From Pseudomonadota bacterium (lineage in GTDB: Bacteria; Pseudomonadota; Gammaproteobacteria; Burkholderiales; Burkholderiaceae_C), in NCBI GenBank assembly GCA_963205335.1, contig CAUJIM010000088.1:1-64000 (forward strand): DNA of 64,000 nt. Reading direction: 5' to 3'. The position numbers were made by a program, and so were the translations under genes. The notes under the pieces are model-generated. The model was not told the DNA's origin. It saw nothing but the letters and a program-made list of their open reading frames with translations, and made no database searches. Each line of letters opens with the position of its first letter. Positions within the stretch are counted from its first letter, which is position 1. This document shows positions 28,591 to 38,142 of this stretch, one piece after another.

Positions 28591-30999
28591 ATGAACCAGC
28601 CGCCCGTGCGCCTCCGTCCGTCTTCGCCTTCGCGCCTGCCCGCCCTGCTGCCCCGGGCGGCGGCAGGCCTGGCATGGCTGCTGTGCGCGCAGGGCGCGCT
28701 GGCGCAGGCGGCCGACGCGCCGGCGCCGCCGCTGCGCGCCAGCCCCGTCCTGCAGGAGGCGCCGCCGTCCAGCCAGACGCGCGGCCAGCTGCCCACCTTC
28801 GTGAGCGGCGACCGCATCGAAGGCAAGACCGACGCGCGGACCACCATCGAAGGGCACGCCGAGCTGCGCCGCGGCGACACCGTCATCCGCGCCGACCGCA
28901 TGGACTACGACGAGCCCGAGGACCGCGCCCGCGCCAGCGGCCAGGTGCGCATCTACCGCGCCGGCAACCTCTACGACGGCAGCCTGCTCGACCTCAAGGT
29001 CGACGCCTTCTCGGGCTTCTTCACCGACGTGCGCTACCGGCTGCTGCAAAACGCGGCGCACGGCGAGGCCCGCCAGGTCGACTTCCTCGACCACGACCGC
29101 TCGGTCTCGCACGACGCCACCTACACCACCTGCGAGAAGGACAACGAAGAGAGCTGGCGGCCCGACTGGGTGCTGCGCGCGCGCACGCTGCACGTGGACA
29201 AGCAGGAGGACGTCGGCACCGCCGAGAACGCGGTGCTCGAATTCAAGGGCGTGCCCATCCTGGCCGCGCCGTACATCAGCTTTCCGCTGTCCAACAAGCG
29301 CAAGTCGGGGCTGCTGCCGCCGACCATCGGACTGGACAGCATCAGCGGCCTCGAATACGCGCAGCCCTGGTACTGGAACATCGCGCCCAACCGCGACGCG
29401 ACGATCACGCCCACCCTGATGACGCGCCGCGGCATCGCGCTGGGCACCGAATTCCGCTACCTCGAGCCGCGCTACGGCGGCGAGCTGGGCCTGGACTACA
29501 TGCCGAGCGACGCGCTGCGCCACCGCGACCGCTGGCTCGCCAGCGCCAGGCACCACGCGCAGATCGGCACGCCGGCGGGCGACGTGGGGCTCAACCTGAA
29601 CGTGCGGCGCGCCAGCGACAACGACTACTGGCGCGACTTTCCCCGGCGCGGCGGCGCCAGCAGCAACCCGCTGGACGTGACGGCCCAGCGCCTGCTGCCC
29701 GCCGACGGCTCGCTCAGCTGGGGCTGGGGCAACCACTCGGTGAGCCTGCGCACGCTCAAATGGCAGACGCTGCAGGACGTGACGGCGCCCATCACCCCGC
29801 CGTACGACCTGCTGCCGCAATGGCACTGGAGCTACACGCCGGCGGCGCTCGCGGGCGGGATCGACCTGCGCATGGACGGCGACGTCACGCACTTCCAGGC
29901 CGACCGCGCCTACTACACCCAACCCAACGCGCAGCGCAGCTACTTCGTGGCGCAGCTGAGCCGCCCCTGGCTCACCCCCGCGAGCTTCGTCACCCCGCGC
30001 CTGCAGCTGCACGCCACGCACTACGCCTTCGACACCCCGCTGACCACCGGCCAGCGCGCCGCCAGCCGCGTGCTGCCCACCTTCAGCCTCGACAGCGGGC
30101 TGGTGTTCGAGCGCGATGCCAGCTATTTCGGCCGCAGCTTCGTGCAGACCCTGGAGCCGCGCGCGTTCTACACGCTCACGCCGTACCGCGACCAGAGCAT
30201 GCTGCCGGTGTTCGACACCGCGCCGACGGATTTCAATTTCGCCTCGATCTACACCGAGAACGCCTTCGGCGGCAACGACCGCATCGCCGACAACAACCTG
30301 CTCACATTGGGCGTGACCACGCGGCTGCTCGACCCCGCCACCGGCGCCGAGGCGGTACGCCTCGGGCTGGCGCAGCGCCTGCGCTTCTCGGACCAGCGGG
30401 TCACCATGCCGGGCGTCCCCATGGTCAGCGAGCGCCTGTCGGACGTGCTGCTCGGCGTGGGCATCCACTGGACGCCGCAGTGGGGCTTCGACTCCACCAT
30501 CCAGTACAACCCCAAGACCAGCCAATCGATGCGCACCACCATCGCCGCGCGCTACTCGCCGGGCAAATACCGCACGCTGAGCGCCGCCTACCGCAGGCAG
30601 GAGGTGACCGGGCCGATCACCGTGCCCAGCCAGCAGCTGGACCTCGGCTGGCAATGGCCGCTGAGCGATCTTCTCGGCGCGCGCCCCGGCGACAGCCGCG
30701 ACGGGCGCTGGTACAGCGTCGGGCGCCTGAACTACAGCCTGCTCGAGCACAAGCTGGTCGACTCCATCGTCGGCATGGAGTACCAGAGCTGCTGCTGGAT
30801 CGGCCGCGTGGTGCTGGAGCGCCTGCAGCGCGGCACCACCGCGGCCAACACGCGCATCCTGTTCCAGCTCGAACTCAGCGGGCTGTCGCGCCTGTCGCTG
30901 GGCAACAACCCGCTGTCCAGCCTGCAGCAGAATGTGCCCGGCTACCAGATCATCGAGAACACCACGCCGACCCCGAGCCGCTTCACCCGTTACGATTGA
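28591..30999 (+). CDS. lptD: LPS-assembly protein LptD
   Basis: The protein has 802 residues. The start at 28591 gives a typical signal peptide ending in [12 protein letters not shown]. Residues about 60-170 form the OstA/LptD periplasmic beta-jellyroll ([38 protein letters not shown]). The remainder is a large outer-membrane barrel. The conserved Cys in [11 protein letters not shown] and the Cys pair in [14 protein letters not shown] match those that form the interdomain disulfides. LptD with LptE inserts lipopolysaccharide into the outer leaflet. It is followed by surA, its folding chaperone, 71 bp downstream. Confidence 0.95.
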   Translation: MNQPPVRLRPSSPSRLPALLPRAAAGLAWLLCAQGALAQAADAPAPPLRASPVLQEAPPSSQTRGQLPTFVSGDRIEGKTDARTTIEGHAELRRGDTVIRADRMDYDEPEDRARASGQVRIYRAGNLYDGSLLDLKVDAFSGFFTDVRYRLLQNAAHGEARQVDFLDHDRSVSHDATYTTCEKDNEESWRPDWVLRARTLHVDKQEDVGTAENAVLEFKGVPILAAPYISFPLSNKRKSGLLPPTIGLDSISGLEYAQPWYWNIAPNRDATITPTLMTRRGIALGTEFRYLEPRYGGELGLDYMPSDALRHRDRWLASARHHAQIGTPAGDVGLNLNVRRASDNDYWRDFPRRGGASSNPLDVTAQRLLPADGSLSWGWGNHSVSLRTLKWQTLQDVTAPITPPYDLLPQWHWSYTPAALAGGIDLRMDGDVTHFQADRAYYTQPNAQRSYFVAQLSRPWLTPASFVTPRLQLHATHYAFDTPLTTGQRAASRVLPTFSLDSGLVFERDASYFGRSFVQTLEPRAFYTLTPYRDQSMLPVFDTAPTDFNFASIYTENAFGGNDRIADNNLLTLGVTTRLLDPATGAEAVRLGLAQRLRFSDQRVTMPGVPMVSERLSDVLLGVGIHWTPQWGFDSTIQYNPKTSQSMRTTIAARYSPGKYRTLSAAYRRQEVTGPITVPSQQLDLGWQWPLSDLLGARPGDSRDGRWYSVGRLNYSLLEHKLVDSIVGMEYQSCCWIGRVVLERLQRGTTAANTRILFQLELSGLSRLSLGNNPLSSLQQNVPGYQIIENTTPTPSRFTRYD

Positions 31000-31070
31000 T
31001 CGATCGCCGCGGCCGCGCCAGCGCGCGCCGGGCCGCTCCTCCCCGCCCTCCCTTTCCACCGCCGCCCGTC

Positions 31071-32450
31071 ATGACACTCCATGCCTCCCGCGTTCTCCAG
31101 CCGGGCCTGCCCTGGCTGCTGGCCCTGCTGCTCTGGCTGCCGCCGCTCTCCGGCGCACAGCCCGCGCCCGCCCGGTCCGCCCCAGCCGCCCCCGAGCGCG
31201 GCGCCCCGGCCGCAGCAGCGCCCGGGCGCGCGGCCGACTACATCGTCGCGGTGGTCAACTCCGACCCCATCACCAACAACGAGGTGCGCGAGCGCACCGA
31301 CCGCGTGCTCGAGCAGAACCGCGACCAGGCCAACGTGCCGCCGCGCGCGCAGCTCATGCGCGACGTGCTCGAACGCCTGATCATAGAAAAGATCCAGGTG
31401 CAGATGGCGCGCGAGAGCGGCATCAAGGTGGACGACTTCGCGGTGGACCAGGCCGAGCTCTCGGTCGCGCAGCAAAACGGCGTGAGCGTCGAGCAACTGC
31501 GCCAGCAGCTCGCGCGCGAAGGCACCACCGTCGAGCGCTTCCGCCGCGAGCTGCGCAACCAGCTGTCGATGCTGCGCGTGCGCGAGCGCGAGGTGGATTC
31601 GCGCGTCAAGGTGAGCGACCTGGACGTGGACCAGTACCTGGCCGACCTGGAAAAGAACGCGCCGGCGGCGGCGCGCCAGATCAACCTGGGCCACATCCTG
31701 GTGCTGGTGCCCGAGAACGCCAGCGAAGCCACGGTGCAGGAGCGCCGCGCGCGCGCCGACGAAGCGCTCGCCAAGCTGCGCGCGGGCGCCGAATTCGCCA
31801 CCGTCGCCCACGAATACTCCGACGCGCCCGAGGGCCGCAACGGCGGCGCTCTGGGCCTGCGCCCGGTCGACCGCTACCCCGAGCTGTTCGTCAACGCCAC
31901 GCAGCAGGCGGCGATCGGCAGCCTCGTGGGGCCGCTGCGCTCGCCCGCGGGCTTCCACATCCTCAAGGTGCTCGAGCGCTCCAGCACCGGCGTGCCCACG
32001 ATTGCCGTGCAGACCCATGCGCGCCACATCCTGCTGCGCGTGGGCGCCGGCGTGACCGAGGCGCAGGCGGCGGCGCGCCTGGCGGAGCTGCGCCAGCGCA
32101 TCGTGAGCGGCCAGGCCAGCTTCGAGACGCTGGCGCGCGAATATTCGCAGGACGCCAGCAGCAAGCAGGGCGGCGATCTCGGCTGGGCCTTTCCGGGACG
32201 CTTCGTGCCCGAATTCGAGCAGGCGCTGAACGCGCTGCGGCCGGGGCAGGTGAGCGAGCCCGTGGTCACGCGCTTCGGCGTGCACCTGATCGAGCTCGTC
32301 GAGCGCCGCCAGGCACAGCTCACGCAGCGCGAGCAGCGCGACCTGGTGCGCAGCGCGGTGCGCGAGAAGAAACTCGACGAGGCCTACGCCAACTGGCTGC
32401 GCGACGCGCGCGCGCAGGCCTACGTGGAATACCGCGAGGCACCGCAATAG
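31071..32450 (+). CDS. surA: Peptidyl-prolyl isomerase/chaperone SurA
   Basis: The protein has 459 residues. The signal peptide ([18 protein letters not shown]) is followed by a proline/alanine-rich linker, then the SurA N-domain ([20 protein letters not shown]). Two parvulin domains follow: [15 protein letters not shown] with [16 protein letters not shown], and [11 protein letters not shown] with [16 protein letters not shown]. SurA escorts unfolded outer-membrane proteins, including LptD, across the periplasm. The gene order lptD-surA-rsmA resembles E. coli, except that pdxA is absent between surA and rsmA. Confidence 0.95.
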   Translation: MTLHASRVLQPGLPWLLALLLWLPPLSGAQPAPARSAPAAPERGAPAAAAPGRAADYIVAVVNSDPITNNEVRERTDRVLEQNRDQANVPPRAQLMRDVLERLIIEKIQVQMARESGIKVDDFAVDQAELSVAQQNGVSVEQLRQQLAREGTTVERFRRELRNQLSMLRVREREVDSRVKVSDLDVDQYLADLEKNAPAAARQINLGHILVLVPENASEATVQERRARADEALAKLRAGAEFATVAHEYSDAPEGRNGGALGLRPVDRYPELFVNATQQAAIGSLVGPLRSPAGFHILKVLERSSTGVPTIAVQTHARHILLRVGAGVTEAQAAARLAELRQRIVSGQASFETLAREYSQDASSKQGGDLGWAFPGRFVPEFEQALNALRPGQVSEPVVTRFGVHLIELVERRQAQLTQREQRDLVRSAVREKKLDEAYANWLRDARAQAYVEYREAPQ

Positions 32451-32455
32451 CCGCC

Positions 32456-33244
32456 ATGGCCCACATCCCGCGCAAGCGCCTTGGCCAGCACTTCCTGCGC
32501 GAACCCGCCGTCATCGACGCCATCGTGCGCGCCATCGCGCCACGGCCCGGCCAGGCGATGGTGGAGATCGGCCCCGGACTGGCGGCGCTGACGCAGCCGC
32601 TGGCCGAGCGCCTGGGGCGGCTCACGGTGATCGAGCTCGACCGCGACCTGGCGGCGCGGCTGCGCCGGCACGAGCGGCTCGACGTGATCGAATCCGATGT
32701 GCTGAAAGTGGATTTCACGCAGCTGGCACAAGCGCTGCAAGCTATCAAGATAAGAGTCGTCGGCAACCTGCCATACAACATCTCGACGCCGATACTGTTC
32801 CACCTGCTGGAGCACGTGCAGGTGGTCGAAGACCAGCACTTCATGCTGCAAAAGGAAGTGGTCGACCGCATGGTGGCGCCGTGCGACAGCGGCGCCTACG
32901 GGCGCCTGTCGGTCATGCTGCAGTGGCGCTACGCGATGGAGGACGTGCTGTTCGTGCCGCCCGAGAGCTTCGAGCCGCCGCCGCGCGTGGACAGCAGCGT
33001 GGTGCGCATGGTGCCGCTGGCGGCGCCCGCCGCCGTCGACGCCGCGCTGCTCTCGCAACTGGTGCAGGCCGCGTTCAGCCAGCGGCGCAAGCTGCTGCGC
33101 CACCCGCTCGCCCCCTGGCTGGCGGCGTGCGGCTACGCCGGCGCGTTCGACCTGCAGCGGCGCGCCCAGGAGGTGCCGGTGGCCGAGTACGTCGCGCTCG
33201 CGCAGGCGCTCAAGCCGCCGCCGCGAGCCAGTAGCCGCTGTTGA
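32456..33244 (+). CDS. rsmA: 16S rRNA dimethyladenosine transferase
   Basis: The protein has 262 residues. It has [14 protein letters not shown] at the N-terminus, the SAM-binding [11 protein letters not shown] near residue 40, the catalytic [15 protein letters not shown], and FQ-type C-terminal features ([18 protein letters not shown]). It dimethylates A1518 and A1519 of 16S rRNA in late ribosome assembly. It starts 6 bp after surA. Codons 85-101 overlap an element-like sequence. The last 35 bp overlap a minus-strand ORF of coding character. Confidence 0.96.
   Translation: MAHIPRKRLGQHFLREPAVIDAIVRAIAPRPGQAMVEIGPGLAALTQPLAERLGRLTVIELDRDLAARLRRHERLDVIESDVLKVDFTQLAQALQAIKIRVVGNLPYNISTPILFHLLEHVQVVEDQHFMLQKEVVDRMVAPCDSGAYGRLSVMLQWRYAMEDVLFVPPESFEPPPRVDSSVVRMVPLAAPAAVDAALLSQLVQAAFSQRRKLLRHPLAPWLAACGYAGAFDLQRRAQEVPVAEYVALAQALKPPPRASSRC
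32709..32756. repeat. REP-like dispersed palindromic element, copy d, inside rsmA
   Basis: Within rsmA the stretch GGATTTCACGCAGCTGGCAC, then AAGCGCTGCAAGCTATCAAG and ATAAGA, matches the arms and core of the dispersed element. It encodes the segment around [11 protein letters not shown], between two conserved motifs. Confidence 0.45.
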
Positions 33245-33371
33245 AGGGGCTGCTCATGCGCAGCGCCAGCGGCGAAACGTCGAGCAGCTTGTCGGTGGGC
33301 ATTTTCTCGCCCGATTCGGCGTCGATCACGACGCCTTCGATGGCCAAGGGCTCGGCCGCACCCGTGTGCAC
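33210..33371 (-). CDS. Unrecognised 53-codon ORF or C-terminal remnant after the barstar gene
   Basis: Minus strand, in a different frame from the barstar-like gene. A continuous frame reads ...[46 protein letters not shown] and stops at 33210. The third codon positions are strongly G/C, as in real genes here. No ATG start exists; GTG 33371 is the best candidate and has only a weak ribosome site. The frame stays open upstream to the barstar stop. It may be a small protein with a GTG start or the tail of a gene whose front was lost. It overlaps the 3' end of rsmA by 35 bp. I do not recognise the family. Confidence 0.35.
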   Translation of the reverse strand: MHTGAAEPLAIEGVVIDAESGEKMPTDKLLDVSPLALRMSSPFNSGYWLAAAA

Positions 33372-33381
33372 GGCCTCGTCC

Positions 33382-33415
33382 GCCCGTTCCGCAGGGCCAA
33401 AGGTGGCGGAACGGG
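33382..33415. repeat. 11-bp perfect inverted repeat after the barstar stop
   Basis: GCCCGTTCCGC at 33382-33392 and GCGGAACGGGC at 33405-33415 form a hairpin with a 13-nt loop. It touches the TAG stop of the barstar-like gene. It lacks a T tract, so it may stabilise the mRNA end or mark a recombination junction rather than terminate. Confidence 0.6.
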
Positions 33416-33961
33416 CTACAGAAAAGAATAGAAGCAGCGGAACGCGATGCGGCGCTCGCCCCAGTACTCGGCGGCGTCCCGGAAGATGTCCAGCAGCTGC
33501 TCGCGCGCTTCCTTGTCGAACTTGGCGGTGGCCGGAATCTGCTCGAGCACCACGACGAAGCCCGGTTGCGGCCCGGCCTTGTGCAGCGGATCGGTCATGC
33601 AGTCGTAGAGCGCATCGAAGTTCTTGCCGAAGTGCGCCGGGAACAGGAACTGCGCGGCAATCAGGTCGAGCACGTCCTGCTTGGTCTGCGCGTGCGCCAG
33701 GTTGGCATAGAGAAAATGGTGGCCGAGCCGGTGCGCCGTCTCCTGCAGTTCGTGCACGCGAAACGCGCGGATCGACTGCACGATGTTGGCGCGCACGTTG
33801 CGCAGCAGATTCTCATCGTCTTGACGAAGTGGCATTTCCATCTCCGTTGCTCTTTCTTTCAAAAGTCCATCAAGGGGGTGGGCCCCGGTCGGCGTGGACC
33901 GGAAAGCCTCGGTATCCGTCAGGGAAGCGTCGCGGTCGGCGCCGAAGTCAAGCGTCGTCAT
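33416..33961 (-). CDS. Barstar-family ribonuclease inhibitor
   Basis: The protein has 181 residues. The C-terminal 95 residues form a barstar domain: LAHAQTKQDVLDLIAAQFLF, HFGKNFDALYDCMTDPL, FVVVLEQIP. The N-terminal 80 residues are extra compared with classical 90-residue barstar. Barstar binds and blocks barnase-type RNases in the cytoplasm. Its start overlaps the stop of the secreted RNase gene (ATGA), so toxin-like RNase and inhibitor are made together from one message. The likely role is protecting the cell from its own secreted RNase or from that of kin. Confidence 0.88.
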   Translation of the reverse strand: MTTLDFGADRDASLTDTEAFRSTPTGAHPLDGLLKERATEMEMPLRQDDENLLRNVRANIVQSIRAFRVHELQETAHRLGHHFLYANLAHAQTKQDVLDLIAAQFLFPAHFGKNFDALYDCMTDPLHKAGPQPGFVVVLEQIPATAKFDKEAREQLLDIFRDAAEYWGERRIAFRCFYSFL

Positions 33962-34359
33962 GGTTCTATCGTCCGGAAGCTGTTGTAGTGGTCGCCCGAG
34001 TAGTAGCAGGCGTCGGGCGTGCGCGGCGCGCCGCCGCAGACGATGCGCCGCGCGCCCCGGCCGCGCACGCCGGGGGTGCGCACCGTGTATTCACGGTAGT
34101 AGCCGCGCTTGCGCACGGGAAGCTGCCGCTCGTAATTGCCAAACACAGAACCATCCTTGTCGTACGGGAACGGCCCGCCGCCCTGGATCAGCGCGTAGGT
34201 GGTGCGCCCGGAGGCCGGCAGTTGCGCAAGGCCGATCGCCGGCTGCCCGGCGTTCTGCACCGGTGACCGCGCACCGCTGGGCAGTGCCAGCAGGCTTGCT
34301 GCGCCCAAGAGACCCGCCGCCACCATTGGGCGCACGCCCATGGCGAATGCTTTCCACAT
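33958..34359 (-). CDS. Secreted guanine-specific ribonuclease, N1/T1/barnase type
   Basis: The protein has 133 residues with a signal peptide (MVAAGLLGAASLLALPSGAR). The mature part has the microbial RNase N1/T1 fold signature: GGPFPYDKDGSVFGNYE, with the Glu in the barnase-like FxNxE pattern, LPVRKRGYYREYTVRTPG with the second acid and arginines, and YYSGDHYNSFRTI with the catalytic His. The start at 34359 is chosen to keep the signal peptide compact; codon 34374 is possible. It is partnered with the downstream barstar-like gene. Exported RNase could serve nutrient scavenging or competition. Confidence 0.88.
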   Translation of the reverse strand: MWKAFAMGVRPMVAAGLLGAASLLALPSGARSPVQNAGQPAIGLAQLPASGRTTYALIQGGGPFPYDKDGSVFGNYERQLPVRKRGYYREYTVRTPGVRGRGARRIVCGGAPRTPDACYYSGDHYNSFRTIEP

Positions 34360-34374
34360 TGACGACCGCCCCAC

Positions 34375-34526
34375 GCAAGATTCCCGGTACAGCGGCGCCG
34401 CACTAGGGTTTACCCGAAATCCAAAGGCGGTAGTTTGACAAAAACGGGGGCAAAACGCAAGCTATTGCCCAAAAAATGGGCAAAAATATCAGGGTTAACC
34501 CAAATACCGCCGAACCGGCGGCAGTT
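34375..34526. promoter_or_regulatory. AT-richer intergenic region upstream of the RNase gene
   Basis: This 152-bp gap is visibly richer in A and T than the flanking genes. It has a 7-bp hairpin TTGCCCA/TGGGCAA at 34465-34483 and should hold the promoter of the RNase-barstar pair. It also has a TTGACA on the plus strand at 34435-34440, but I see no matching -10 box at usual spacing. Confidence 0.35.
34500..34521 (-). terminator. Probable terminator after maeB
   Basis: Just past the maeB stop codon the minus strand forms CCGCCG-GTT-CGGCGG followed by TATTTG. The T tract is short, so the efficiency is uncertain. Confidence 0.5.
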
Positions 34527-36863
34527 TTACTGCTGGACGCTGGCGTTGGCGTCGGTGGCGGTGAGCGCCACCATGTTGACGATGCGCCGCACCGTCGCGC
34601 TCGGGGTGAGCACGTGCACCGGCGCGGCCGCGCCCAGCAGGATCGGGCCGATGGCGATGCCGCCGCCCGCCGCCGTCTTGAGCAGGTTGTAGGCGATGTT
34701 GGCGGCGTCGATGTTGGGCATGACCAGCAGGTTGCAGCTCCCGGTCAGCTGCGCGTGCGGCATCAGGGCGGCGCGCGCCTTGCCGTCCAGCGCCACGTCG
34801 CCGTGCATCTCCCCGTCCACCTCGAGCCACGGCGCCTGCGCGCGCAGGAGTTCGAGCACGCGGCGCATCTTGACCGCGCTGGGCTGGTTGCTCGAGCCGA
34901 AATTCGAGTGCGACAGCAGCGCCGCCTTGGGCTTGATGCCGAAACGCAGGATTTCCTCGGCCGCCATCACGGTGATCTCGGCGAGCTGCTCGGCGCTCGG
35001 GTCGTAGTTGACGTGCGTGTCCACGATGAAGACCTCGCGCTCGGGCAGCAGCAGCGCGTTCATGCACGCGTAGGTGTTCGCGCCCGCGCGCCGGCCTATC
35101 ACCTGGTCGATGTACTGCAGGTGGTGCGCGGTGTGGCCCCAGGTGCCGCAGATCAGGCCGTCGACCTCGCCCTTGTGCAGCAGCATGGAGCCGATCAGGG
35201 TCAGGCGCCTGCGCATCTCGATCTTGGCGATGGGCACGGTGATGCCCTTGCGCTCCGTCAGGCGGTGGTAGGTCTGCCAGAAGTCGCGGTAGCGGTGGTC
35301 GTTCTCGACGTTGACCACGTCGTAGTCCTGCCCCTCCTTGAGGCGCAGGCCGAATTTCTCGATGCGCTGCGCGATGATGGCCGGGCGGCCGATCAGCGTC
35401 GGGCGGGCGATGCGCTCGTCGGCGACGATCTGCGCGGCGCGCAGCACGCGCTCCTCCTCGCCCTCGGAGAAGGCCACGCGCTTGACCTCGCCCTGGCGCG
35501 CGGCCATGAACACCGGCTTCATCATCGTGCCCGAGGCGTAGACGAAGGTCTGCAGGTGGTCGAGGTAGGCACGCATGTCGGTGATCGGGCGCTGCGCCAC
35601 GCCGCTGGCCTGCGCCGCCTGCGCCACCGCGGGCGCGATCTTCATCATCAGGCGCGGATCGAACGGCTTGGGAATCAGGTACTCGGGCCCGAACGAGAGC
35701 TGCTCGCCGACATAGGCCGCCGCCACCACCTCGCTCTGCTCGGCCTGCGCCAGCTCAGCGATGGCCTCAACCGCCGCGACCTCCATCTCGGTGGTGATGG
35801 TCGTCGCGCCGCTGTCGAGCGCGCCGCGGAAGATGTAGGGAAAGCACAGGACGTTGTTGACCTGGTTGGGATAGTCGCTGCGCCCGGTGGCGATGATGGC
35901 GTCGCCCCGCACCGCCTGCACCTCCTCGGGCGTGATCTCGGGGTTGGGGTTGGCCAGGGCGAAGATCAGCGGCCGGGCCGCCATCGCGCGCACCATGTCC
36001 TGCTTGAGCACGCCACCGGCCGACAGGCCGAGGAAGATGTCGGCGCCGTCGATAACCTCGCCCAGCGTGCGCAGCGACGTGTCCTGCGCGAACGCCGCCT
36101 TGGCCTCGTCCATCAGCTCGGTGCGCCCCTGGTAGACCACGCCGGCGATGTCGCTCACCCAGATGTGCTCGCGCGGCAGGCCGAGCTTGACCAGCAGCCC
36201 GAGGCAGGCGAGCGCCGCGGCGCCCGCGCCCGAGGCGACCAGCTTGACCTCCTCGATGCGCTTGCCCGCCACCTTCAGGCCGTTGAGCACCGCCGCGCCG
36301 ACGACGATGGCAGTGCCGTGCTGATCGTCGTGGAACACCGGGATGCGCAGGCGCTCGCGCAGCTTGCGCTCGACGTAGAAGCAGTCGGGCGCCTTGATGT
36401 CCTCCAGGTTGATGCCGCCGAAGGTGGGTTCGAGCGCGGCGATGATTTCGACCAGCTTGTCGGGGTCTTTTTCGTCGATCTCGATGTCGAACACGTCGAT
36501 GCCCGAGAACTTCTTGAACAGCACCCCCTTGCCTTCCATCACCGGCTTGCCGGCGAGCGGCCCGATGTCGCCCAGGCCCAGCACCGCCGTGCCGTTGGTC
36601 ACCACGCCCACCAGGTTGCCGCGCGCGGTGTAGCGAAACGCCGCCGCCGGGTCCTTGACGATTTCCTCGCAGGGCGCGGCCACGCCGGGCGAGTAGGCCA
36701 GCGCCAGCTCGTGGCGGCTGGCCAGCTGCTTGGTGGGCAGGATGGAAATCTTGCCCGGCTTCGGGTGTTCGTGGTATTCGAGCGCGGCGCGGCGCAGCAT
36801 GGCGCGCTTGTCGGCGGCGCCGGTATCGGGGGCGGAAAGATCAGGCATGGCGGGATTGTCCAC
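34527..36863 (-). CDS. maeB: NADP-dependent malic enzyme fused to a phosphotransacetylase-like domain
   Basis: The protein has 778 residues, as in E. coli MaeB. The N-terminal malic domain carries [35 protein letters not shown] and the metal/catalytic region [24 protein letters not shown](P)-binding domain has [14 protein letters not shown]. The C-terminal 320 residues are phosphotransacetylase-like and usually regulatory (acetyl-CoA). The enzyme makes pyruvate, CO2 and NADPH from malate. Its start may be 36863 or 36848. The diguanylate cyclase gene ends 12 bp upstream on the same strand. Confidence 0.95.
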   Translation of the reverse strand: MDNPAMPDLSAPDTGAADKRAMLRRAALEYHEHPKPGKISILPTKQLASRHELALAYSPGVAAPCEEIVKDPAAAFRYTARGNLVGVVTNGTAVLGLGDIGPLAGKPVMEGKGVLFKKFSGIDVFDIEIDEKDPDKLVEIIAALEPTFGGINLEDIKAPDCFYVERKLRERLRIPVFHDDQHGTAIVVGAAVLNGLKVAGKRIEEVKLVASGAGAAALACLGLLVKLGLPREHIWVSDIAGVVYQGRTELMDEAKAAFAQDTSLRTLGEVIDGADIFLGLSAGGVLKQDMVRAMAARPLIFALANPNPEITPEEVQAVRGDAIIATGRSDYPNQVNNVLCFPYIFRGALDSGATTITTEMEVAAVEAIAELAQAEQSEVVAAAYVGEQLSFGPEYLIPKPFDPRLMMKIAPAVAQAAQASGVAQRPITDMRAYLDHLQTFVYASGTMMKPVFMAARQGEVKRVAFSEGEEERVLRAAQIVADERIARPTLIGRPAIIAQRIEKFGLRLKEGQDYDVVNVENDHRYRDFWQTYHRLTERKGITVPIAKIEMRRRLTLIGSMLLHKGEVDGLICGTWGHTAHHLQYIDQVIGRRAGANTYACMNALLLPEREVFIVDTHVNYDPSAEQLAEITVMAAEEILRFGIKPKAALLSHSNFGSSNQPSAVKMRRVLELLRAQAPWLEVDGEMHGDVALDGKARAALMPHAQLTGSCNLLVMPNIDAANIAYNLLKTAAGGGIAIGPILLGAAAPVHVLTPSATVRRIVNMVALTATDANASVQQ

Positions 36864-36875
36864 TACGGCGATGGC

Positions 36876-38084
36876 TCAGGCGGAGATGCGGGCGGGCACG
36901 CGTTCGCCGGCCGGCTCGCCCGCCAGCAGCGCCGCCTGCAGCTGGTTGCGCCCGCCCGACTTGGCGGCGTAGAGCGCGCCGTCGGCCGCCTGCAGCAGCG
37001 CCTGCGCATCGCGTCCGTGTTCCGGAAACACCGCGAGACCGCACGACATGGTCGCCCGCAGCGGCTCGCCTTCGTGCGCCACCGCGAGCGTGGCGAACGC
37101 CGCGCGCAGCACCTGCGCGCGCTCCCGCGCGGGCTGCAGCGCGGCGTTTTCCAGCACCAGCAGGAACTCCTCGCCGCCCATGCGGCACGCCATGTCGCCC
37201 TCGCGCACGTGCGTCTGCAGCAGCCGCGCCAGCGCCTGCAGCACCGCGTCGCCCGCCGCATGGCCGTGGGTGTCGTTGACCTGCTTGAAGTGATCGACGT
37301 CGATCATCACCAGCGCGAGCGGCGCGCCCAGGCGGGCGCAGCGCGCCAGCGCCCCGGGCAGCGTGTCCGACAGGTGGCGCCGGTTGTACAGCCCGGTGAG
37401 CGGATCGCGCAGGGCCGCCTCGCGCAGCTGCGCCTGCAGCAGGCCGATCTCCTTGAGCTGCTGCCGCGCCTGGCCCCGGCTCTGGTGCAAGCCCACCGCA
37501 CGCACGTGGCCGTCGCGCGCGAACGTGACCATGAACGCGGTGAACACCGCCATGCACAGGCCCGTGACCAGCAGGCTGGTGTCCGGCTGCCAGCGCAGCG
37601 GCCAGAACAGGAACGCGCCCAGCAGCAGGCCCGCCGCCATGACCAGCACCAGGTGCAGCAGGCCGCGCCGCCCCATGAAGACGACGAGGTTCAGGCAGAC
37701 CGCCGCGAACAGGATGAAGCTCGGCCACAGCGGGAAGCCCAGCCCGGCGAACCACAGCGCAAAGCAGAACCCTTCGAACTGCACGGCGCGCATCTCCGCA
37801 CGCCGCTGCCGCGCCGGATCGCCCTGGCGCACGGCGTAGCCGTACGCCAGTTGGGGAAATGCCAGGAACTGCGCGAGCATCAGCACCCAGGCGACGGCAC
37901 CCGCGCGCACCTCGTGCAGGTGCACCGCGAAGACCACCGCCAGCGCGGCGAAGAAGATGGTGCGGTTGCGCCAGTTCATGCGCACCATCCAGTGCACCCG
38001 CCCCGGTGCCCGGACGGCCGCACCTGCGTCCCGTGGCGAGGCAGGGGGCTGGTTCAACGGCTTTTCGTCCGGTTGGCTTCTCAT
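36876..38084 (-). CDS. MASE2-GGDEF diguanylate cyclase
   Basis: The protein has 402 residues. The N-terminal half is a MASE2 membrane sensor with several hydrophobic spans (IFFAALAVVFAVHLHEVRAG, WVLMLAQFLAFPQLAYGYAV). The C-terminal half is a GGDEF domain with RDPLTGLYNRRHL, DVDHFKQVNDTHGHAAGD and the intact active site GGEEF. Five residues before it, REGD fits the inhibitory RxxD I-site, so product feedback is likely. It should make cyclic di-GMP from GTP at the inner membrane. Start 38084 is preferred; 38117 is also open. Confidence 0.92.
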   Translation of the reverse strand: MRSQPDEKPLNQPPASPRDAGAAVRAPGRVHWMVRMNWRNRTIFFAALAVVFAVHLHEVRAGAVAWVLMLAQFLAFPQLAYGYAVRQGDPARQRRAEMRAVQFEGFCFALWFAGLGFPLWPSFILFAAVCLNLVVFMGRRGLLHLVLVMAAGLLLGAFLFWPLRWQPDTSLLVTGLCMAVFTAFMVTFARDGHVRAVGLHQSRGQARQQLKEIGLLQAQLREAALRDPLTGLYNRRHLSDTLPGALARCARLGAPLALVMIDVDHFKQVNDTHGHAAGDAVLQALARLLQTHVREGDMACRMGGEEFLLVLENAALQPARERAQVLRAAFATLAVAHEGEPLRATMSCGLAVFPEHGRDAQALLQAADGALYAAKSGGRNQLQAALLAGEPAGERVPARISA

Positions 38085-38142
38085 GAAAATACGGCATTCC
38101 CCCTTGCAGGGAAACAATTGTCAGCTATTCGCCCAATAGCCA

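Noticed and set aside
34435..34440. TTGACA promoter element upstream of the RNase gene
   Set aside because: It is on the plus strand, away from the RNase gene, and has no -10 box at 16-18 bp.
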